A stretch of 9,982 nucleotides of DNA from Candidatus Sulfopaludibacter sp. SbA3 (GTDB taxonomy: Bacteria > Acidobacteriota > Terriglobia > 2-12-FULL-54-10), in contig CAMBEY010000090.1 of assembly GCA_945865705.1 (NCBI GenBank), positions 1-9,982 of the forward strand, read 5' to 3'. A program made the position numbers and the translations under genes. Below the pieces are notes generated by a model. That model saw only the letters and a list, made by a program, of their open reading frames with translations. It was not told the origin of the DNA and did not search any database. Below are positions 6,801 through 9,982 of this stretch, piece after piece (the first letter of the stretch is position 1; every line of letters starts with the position of its first letter).

Positions 6801-8384
6801 ATCACCCTTTCCGCCAGCCCCGCTTTCTCCGGAGAAAGTCTCCGCGCCGGAGTTTATGATTCTCTGGTCACCATCACCGCGACCGGCGCCGTCAACTCTC
6901 CACAGATATTCCTGGCCAGACTCCGCGTGCAAAGCGCCGGCTCCGGGCCGGTCCCCATCCTCCAGCCCGGCGGCCTGGTGTTTACAGCAACGGCCGGAGA
7001 TCCTCGCGGAAGAGTGGCGGCCATTAATCTGGCCAGCAGCGGTGGAGCGGCCCTAAACTATGTGGCCTCGGCCCGAACGGATGACGGCGCGCGCTGGCTC
7101 AGCATCTCCTCCGGCATCGGCACCATCACCAGTTCCGCAGACCCCACGCAGGTGTTGGTTCAGGCCTCACCCGGCGGGTTGCCGGCAGGGAACTATACGG
7201 GGCGAGTCGCATTTTCATTCGACACTGGATATACCACCGAAGTGGTGGCGCTGCTGGTGGTGGCGCCGGCCATTGATAGCATTCGCGAGAATGTCGGCGC
7301 CGCGCAGGATTCCGGAGCGCCGCGCCGCGCCGTGTGCGCCCCGGAACGGCAGACTCCGCATATCACCAGCATTACCAACAATCTTCAACTGCCGGTCGGA
7401 TGGCCCGCCGGCATCCGCGCCGTGGTGGTGGATAATTGCGGGTCGCCCGTGACTCGCTCCTCGGTGATCGCCACAATCGCCACTCCACGTGGCGCGGAAT
7501 ATCTAACACTCCAGGCGCTCGGGGAGGGTCAGTACTCGGCGAACTACAATCTTGAATCTACCGGCTCCTATCCCATCTTCGTTACTGCCACGGGCAGTGG
7601 CCTGGTTGCCGGAAGGTCAGAGACGGTGGTGGCCTCCACCGGCGCCTCCACCGGCGGAGGCGGCTCCAATTTGCAGACTCCCGTCGTGAATCAGAATGGC
7701 GGAGTCAGTGGAGTCGGCTCAGGGAACTTCAGGAATCTCGCTCCTGGCCAAATCTTCTCGGTCTTCGGAAGCAATCTTGCGGCCCTGCCGGGCGGTGCGA
7801 CATCGGTTCCCTTGCCGACGCAACTGGCGGGCGTATCCGTCAACCTGGGCGGGCAAGCGGTGCCTCTTTATTTTTCAGACTCCGATCATCTGAATGCTCA
7901 GATTCCTTTCGAGACCCCTGTGGGTAGTGAATTGCCTTTAGTGGTCATCGTCAACGGGAAGGCCAGCCCACCTGAAAGCGTCATGCTCGCGCGGACCAGC
8001 CCGGGTATTTTCACGGTGGATGGCAGCGAGCAAGGTGCCGGGCTAATCACCGATTCCCAAGGGCGTCCCATCAACAACACGAACCCGGCACGCCGCGGCG
8101 AGGTGGTGATTGTTTACGGTACAGGCTTTGGCGCGACGACTCCCCCGGTAGCGTCCGGCACCAACTCACCAGCCAGTCCGCCGGCGGTAACCGCCATCCC
8201 GGTGCAAGCTTTTGTCGGCGGAGATCCCGCCACAGTGGAGTTCGCAGGTCTGGCGCCAGGATTCGTTGGCCTCTACCAGATCAATCTGCGCATTCCCGCC
8301 GACTCTCCCGCCGGCGCTGAAGTGGAACTATATCTCCAACAGGACAGCATCGCCAGCAACAAAGTTACCCTGCGTATTGAGTGA
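3807..8384 (+). CDS. Large secreted protein: two NHL beta-propellers, BACON-like domains, Soli_cterm domain
   Basis: From ATG 3807 the product has 1525 residues. This start gives a clean signal peptide: basic n-region, hydrophobic core about 20-37, probable cleavage near L-P-A-Q at about 42. In-frame ATGs at 3747 and 3789 only lengthen the n-region; none has a strong ribosome binding site. Residues about 43-705 contain roughly twelve NHL-type blades, each with a T-I-A-G-x-G strand, often G-Y-S-G-D-G-G-P-A, then L-Y-I-A-D-x-x-N-x-R-I-R-R; twelve blades suggest two six-bladed propellers. Four BACON-like Ig-fold repeats follow (about 711-816, 820-928, 930-1041, 1048-1155), each with a W-L-S-I/V-S or similar motif and P-A-G-x-Y-x-G. 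Next come another Ig-like domain (about 1161-1278), a glycine-rich linker, and the TIGR03437-type C-terminus (about 1290-1525) with V-Y-G-T-G-F-G. Propellers and BACON domains usually bind ligands or glycans, so a surface or secreted binding role is likely. No catalytic residues or membrane anchor were seen. Confidence 0.88.
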   Translation: MANRDVLIKNSATPSRVHPSILLLTGLWLFLGLFLGGTRLPAQIIDTIAGNISALDNRSARQTPLVVPRAAAADPTGTYLYIGDDGSGTVRRMHLATAVTTIVAGGGTAIDDLSSLPARTAALTSPVGLAVDGQGNVFIADDTHNRIRRLSPDGRITTIVGNGTFGYSGDGGPAIRAQLDLPTAVALDAVGHLYIADRGNRAIRRVDRITGIITTLAGGPNATVVGENISARSAQLNDPSALIVDPSGNVLFTDEGDNVVYRIEASSGLLRRVAGVRGSLGDSGDGGPAAAAILHHPRGLALAPNGDLYVGVLAKLRKISAATGTITTVLGGGAEFLGENRDGRAIKLSSNVEQIAISPAGSPAGDRLYFALSGDHLVGSLDLASNVFSILMGNLSAVGDQAPAETAAIAQPAKLAIDRSGNVYVADFAHHRIRKIAPGIGGPGTGLTTTIAGTGAVAFAISQGPATTTPIAFPRGLTLDSGGAVILSDSFRLIRRITPDGNLQIIAGTATQGYAGDNGPAIAAQLNQPSAVISDSAGNLYIADSGNHRIRRVGSNGIITTIAGTGSAGNSGDRGPATAALLNYPTDLVLDNQGRLFIADSGNNRVRVLFLATGTIAPAVNGITVVGMTMNEAGQLYMGGFNRLRRADFVTGTLITVAGDGAPGYSGDGGLATLARISLIDGLVVDASGNLLFSDTINNRLRRISSTQVIPALSVSPAVLNFTANQGGPAPPEQNVAIGSSNLAGTAWAATVQVLTGSGWLSIGSQSGGSQAGFTPALVPVSADSTGLAPGAYAGRITITAPGAKNSPTTISISLVVSGGIEPNLEVGPQQLSFRVIQGTNTPVSQTVLLSNQGGGTLVYNSSVTTSSGGNWLSVSPGSGTDAAIISITATPLSLPAGTYQGEVRFNNQSPGQQGRDSSTISVTMILDEPRPVLRLSQTGLVFTTSEASSFLLPESLGIINTGSGAMDWTAAVTPLSGGQWLSISRLTGSTQSGATTRITLSASPAFSGESLRAGVYDSLVTITATGAVNSPQIFLARLRVQSAGSGPVPILQPGGLVFTATAGDPRGRVAAINLASSGGAALNYVASARTDDGARWLSISSGIGTITSSADPTQVLVQASPGGLPAGNYTGRVAFSFDTGYTTEVVALLVVAPAIDSIRENVGAAQDSGAPRRAVCAPERQTPHITSITNNLQLPVGWPAGIRAVVVDNCGSPVTRSSVIATIATPRGAEYLTLQALGEGQYSANYNLESTGSYPIFVTATGSGLVAGRSETVVASTGASTGGGGSNLQTPVVNQNGGVSGVGSGNFRNLAPGQIFSVFGSNLAALPGGATSVPLPTQLAGVSVNLGGQAVPLYFSDSDHLNAQIPFETPVGSELPLVVIVNGKASPPESVMLARTSPGIFTVDGSEQGAGLITDSQGRPINNTNPARRGEVVIVYGTGFGATTPPVASGTNSPASPPAVTAIPVQAFVGGDPATVEFAGLAPGFVGLYQINLRIPADSPAGAEVELYLQQDSIASNKVTLRIE

Positions 8385-8563
8385 CCACCCACTGCCGGGA
8401 CCGTTTTGTCGGTGCTCCGCCAATGGTGCCGTTGCAGAGCTTCCTGTTAATTCAGGTGCCCATCAAACAGCGCCCGCACTACATACCCGCCGCGCCCGCG
8501 CAACTATTCATCCTGGGCCGTGTTCTCAGTAATAGTGAATATGTTCGAGTTCCTGTCGGGGAA

Positions 8564-8569
8564 AGGGGA
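8564..8569 (+). promoter_or_regulatory. Ribosome binding site of the glycine-zipper protein gene
   Basis: AGGGGA ends 5 bases before the ATG at 8575. It is the strongest purine-rich site near this start and supports it over alternatives; the 190-base gap behind the NHL-repeat gene holds no clear terminator or promoter. Confidence 0.55.
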
Positions 8570-8574
8570 TTATC

Positions 8575-9786
8575 ATGCAACGTCTTCATTTTACGAGGTT
8601 AGGTGTTTTCGCAGGTTTCATCCTTTGGCTGGGCCTGATTGCCCTGATTGCGACGACACCTGCAATCTCTCAAACTCCGAACGTACCGCCAGACTCACAG
8701 TCTTACTCGCAATATGACGAGTGGCAGCCGTCCGCCAATCTTACTTTGCCAGCCGGAACGTGGATTGCCGCGCGCGTGAATCAGTCCATTTCCAGCGACC
8801 GGAGCTACCCGGGAGAGATTGTCACCGCAACGCTGACACAACCTTTGGTGGTGGATGGATTCGTCATTGCCCGCAGAGGTCAAATCGCCACGCTCAGGGT
8901 GGCGGATGTGCAGCCCGCGGGGCGCAACAAGGGAACCTCCAGCCTGGGCCTGGAATTGATTGAGATCAGCCTCGTCGACGGCCAGCAATTGCCGGTGCTG
9001 ACACAATGGATCGAGTACGAAGGCCCCACTTCAGTCGGGCATGATGTCGCAACGATCGCCACCATTACTGGATTGGGCGCGGCCATCGGCGCTTCAGTGG
9101 ATGGCGGCAGAGGCGCGGGGATTGGAGCCTTGGCAGGCGCCGCCGCATCCGCCATCGGAGTTCTTTCCACGCGAGGAAAAGCCGTGGAAATTTACGCCGA
9201 GTCCACGCTGACGTTCCGCACGCTGGAGCCTCTGGCGATCTCGACGGAGCGCTCCGCACATGCGTTCCTGCCAGTCCAGCAGGATGACTACGACCAACAG
9301 GTGCTGGCCCGTCGAGTCAGCCGAGTTAGTTCCCGCCGCATCTACGCGCCCGCTCCGGCGTATTACTTCGAGTATCGCCACTATCCGCGACACACTTACT
9401 ATAGCGACAGATTCTATAACCCGCGCTATCCCTCGCGCGTAGTCATCTATGGCAACCCGCGCCCCTATTACCGCGATATGCCCAGGTACGCGCCCAGAGT
9501 TGTGGTTGCTCCCCGGATTGTGATTGCACCCAGAATCGCTGTTCCAAGATTTGCCAGCCCCCGGGACAGACAACGAGTTGAGCGTAGAGTTGAACGTAGG
9601 GTTGAGCGTCGAGTTGAACGTCGAGTTGAAGCAAGGGATAACCCCAGGGATAACTCAAGGGATAACCAAGGAGTTCGCCCAAGGGGTAACGCAAGGGTTG
9701 CCGAGAACCGTCCCGACTCTCGCTCTCAGCGCGGTGGAAACTCGGATCAGGGACGCTCCCGCCGGGAAAATGGGCGGGGAAGATAA
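8575..9786 (+). CDS. Exported protein with beta-rich domain, glycine zipper and basic Tyr/Arg tail with tandem repeats
   Basis: The 403-residue product has a signal peptide (basic start, hydrophobic about 11-28, probable cleavage near A-I-S-Q at 32-33). Residues about 55-145 form a beta-rich region opening with L-P-A-G-T-W-I-A-A-R-V-N-Q-S-I, a pattern I know from uncharacterised acidobacterial envelope proteins and reminiscent of the TrbI/VirB10 beta-domain; this likeness is weak. A glycine zipper spans about 166-196 (G-L-G-A-A-I-G-A-S and G-I-G-A-L-A-G-A-A), as in small outer-membrane or pore-related proteins. A short strand region (203-223) closes the domain. From about 245 the protein is rich in Arg, Tyr and Pro, includes A-P-R-V-V-V-A-P-R-I-V-I repeats (306-325), then four R-V-E-R, one R-V-E-A and three R-D-N-x units (334-365), and ends in a disordered-looking Arg/Gly/Asn/Ser tail. 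The tail could bind nucleic acid, LPS or acidic polysaccharide. Function is unknown. It follows the NHL-repeat gene by 190 bases. Confidence 0.8.
   Translation: MQRLHFTRLGVFAGFILWLGLIALIATTPAISQTPNVPPDSQSYSQYDEWQPSANLTLPAGTWIAARVNQSISSDRSYPGEIVTATLTQPLVVDGFVIARRGQIATLRVADVQPAGRNKGTSSLGLELIEISLVDGQQLPVLTQWIEYEGPTSVGHDVATIATITGLGAAIGASVDGGRGAGIGALAGAAASAIGVLSTRGKAVEIYAESTLTFRTLEPLAISTERSAHAFLPVQQDDYDQQVLARRVSRVSSRRIYAPAPAYYFEYRHYPRHTYYSDRFYNPRYPSRVVIYGNPRPYYRDMPRYAPRVVVAPRIVIAPRIAVPRFASPRDRQRVERRVERRVERRVERRVEARDNPRDNSRDNQGVRPRGNARVAENRPDSRSQRGGNSDQGRSRRENGRGR
9574..9669 (+). repeat. Eight in-frame 12-bp tandem repeats in the C-terminal tail
   Basis: Five units of the form (C/A)G(A/G)GTTGA(G/A)CGT, the last ending GCA, lie at 9574-9633; three units AGGGATAACNNN lie at 9634-9669. 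All keep the reading frame and give R-V-E-R x4, R-V-E-A, R-D-N-P, R-D-N-S and R-D-N-Q. Most differences among the first set are synonymous (CGA/AGA/AGG, GAG/GAA). Copy number of such arrays often varies by slippage. Confidence 0.9.
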
Positions 9787-9856
9787 AGACTCATTCAATA
9801 GCGAACTCCGGCAGCAGCGCATGAGCTACGTGGGATATGTGATACGTGTTCCAGCC

Positions 9857-9950
9857 GAGCCCCACAGGGGCGGCAGAATCTAGCCCAGGGTGTGAACCAT
9901 GGGTCAGCAGCGGAAGACATCGGTGAGCCCCGGAGGGGCGACAGAATTCA
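9857..9950 (+). repeat. Two direct copies of a 26-bp GAGCCCC...GGGGCG-CAGAAT repeat
   Basis: The copies at 9857-9882 and 9925-9950 match at 21 of 26 positions and start 68 bases apart. Each begins with its own small palindrome (GCCCCACAGGGGC and GCCCCGGAGGGGC). The second copy is also the left arm of the hairpin at 9925-9980. Confidence 0.7.
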
Positions 9951-9980
9951 GCGAGAGCCTCTGTCGCCCCTCCGGGGCTC
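9925..9980. repeat. Hairpin with perfect 21-bp arms, REP-like
   Basis: The arms at 9925-9945 and 9960-9980 are perfect complements, beginning GAGCCCCGGAGGGG and ending in ...GGGGCTC, with a 14-base loop. The stem is very GC-rich. There is no T-run on either side within the window, so it is not a standard intrinsic terminator, though such a stem may still halt polymerase or block exonucleases. The sequence resembles intergenic repeats I recall from acidobacterial genomes. Confidence 0.75.
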
Positions 9981-9982
9981 AT

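Larger units (their letters stand above)
9787..9982. other. Non-coding region at right edge with dispersed-repeat sequence
   Basis: No credible gene follows the stop at 9786. Short open frames across this region read through the inverted repeats and lack protein features. The content is two copies of a GAGCCCC-type repeat, a short stem (CCCAGGG at 9884-9890 against CCATGGG at 9897-9903, one mismatch), and the strong hairpin at 9925-9980. I see no promoter for a rightward gene. Confidence 0.6.

Noticed and set aside
8385..8574. Gap between the two plus-strand genes inspected for terminator, promoter or riboswitch.
   Set aside because: Only a 4-bp ACCG/CGGT stem and AT-rich patches without a paired -35 were found; nothing beyond the ribosome binding site can be supported.
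9574..9669. Short regular repeats considered as a CRISPR array.
   Set aside because: Units are 12 bp, directly adjacent with no spacers, and in frame inside a gene.
9524..9883. 119-codon plus-strand open frame rich in T-Q-G-I and V-E-L-N repeats.
   Set aside because: Its repeats are simply the 12-bp array read in the wrong frame, and it runs into the non-coding repeat region.
9791..9982. Minus-strand open frame entering from the right edge.
   Set aside because: It is built almost entirely from the inverted repeat and its degenerate copy, and has no protein features.

Overview
The window looks like chromosomal DNA of an acidobacterium, probably of the Solibacter/Bryobacter group. The main reason is the 1.5-kb-residue secreted protein in the centre. 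It pairs NHL repeats with BACON-like domains and ends in what I recognise as the 'Solibacter uncharacterized C-terminal domain' (TIGR03437), which is very largely an acidobacterial feature. The GC-rich codon use and the intergenic families (a GTCATCCTGAGCG palindrome and a GAGCCCC...GGGGCGACAGA hairpin) fit this. The taxonomic call is an inference from protein families; there is no rRNA or other marker in the window.

Layout. Positions 1-3227 hold three minus-strand genes in the order nuoF-like -> TolC-family outer-membrane lipoprotein -> HlyD/CusB-type periplasmic adaptor, the last cut by the left edge. The last two overlap by 17 bases and form the start of a CzcCBA/CusCBA-type tripartite efflux operon, whose inner-membrane RND pump would be expected beyond the left edge. 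The nuoF-like gene is 78 bases upstream of the TolC-family gene. It has a complete 4Fe-4S cysteine set, but no nuoE or nuoG is seen next to it.

Positions 3228-3806 are a long non-coding divergent region. It contains a possible nuoF promoter, an 18-bp perfect palindrome, a nested inverted-repeat element that looks like a MITE (22-bp terminal inverted repeats, flanking 14-bp direct repeats, and a second palindrome inside), and a further 22-nt palindrome.

Positions 3807-9786 hold two plus-strand genes for exported proteins. The first is the 1525-residue NHL/BACON/Soli_cterm protein. The second is a 403-residue protein with a signal peptide, a small beta-rich domain, a glycine zipper and a very basic Tyr/Arg-rich tail that ends in eight in-frame 12-bp repeats. 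Positions 9787-9982 appear non-coding and hold two copies of a repeat, the second part of a hairpin with perfect 21-bp arms.

How the genes relate: the adaptor and TolC-family protein clearly work together in efflux. The two plus-strand proteins are both exported and adjacent, but no functional link can be shown. I see no RNA gene, CRISPR array, transposase or phage gene. No clearly new multi-gene system is visible; the most unusual items are the nested repeat element, the divergent orphan NuoF, and the repeat-bearing basic tail.
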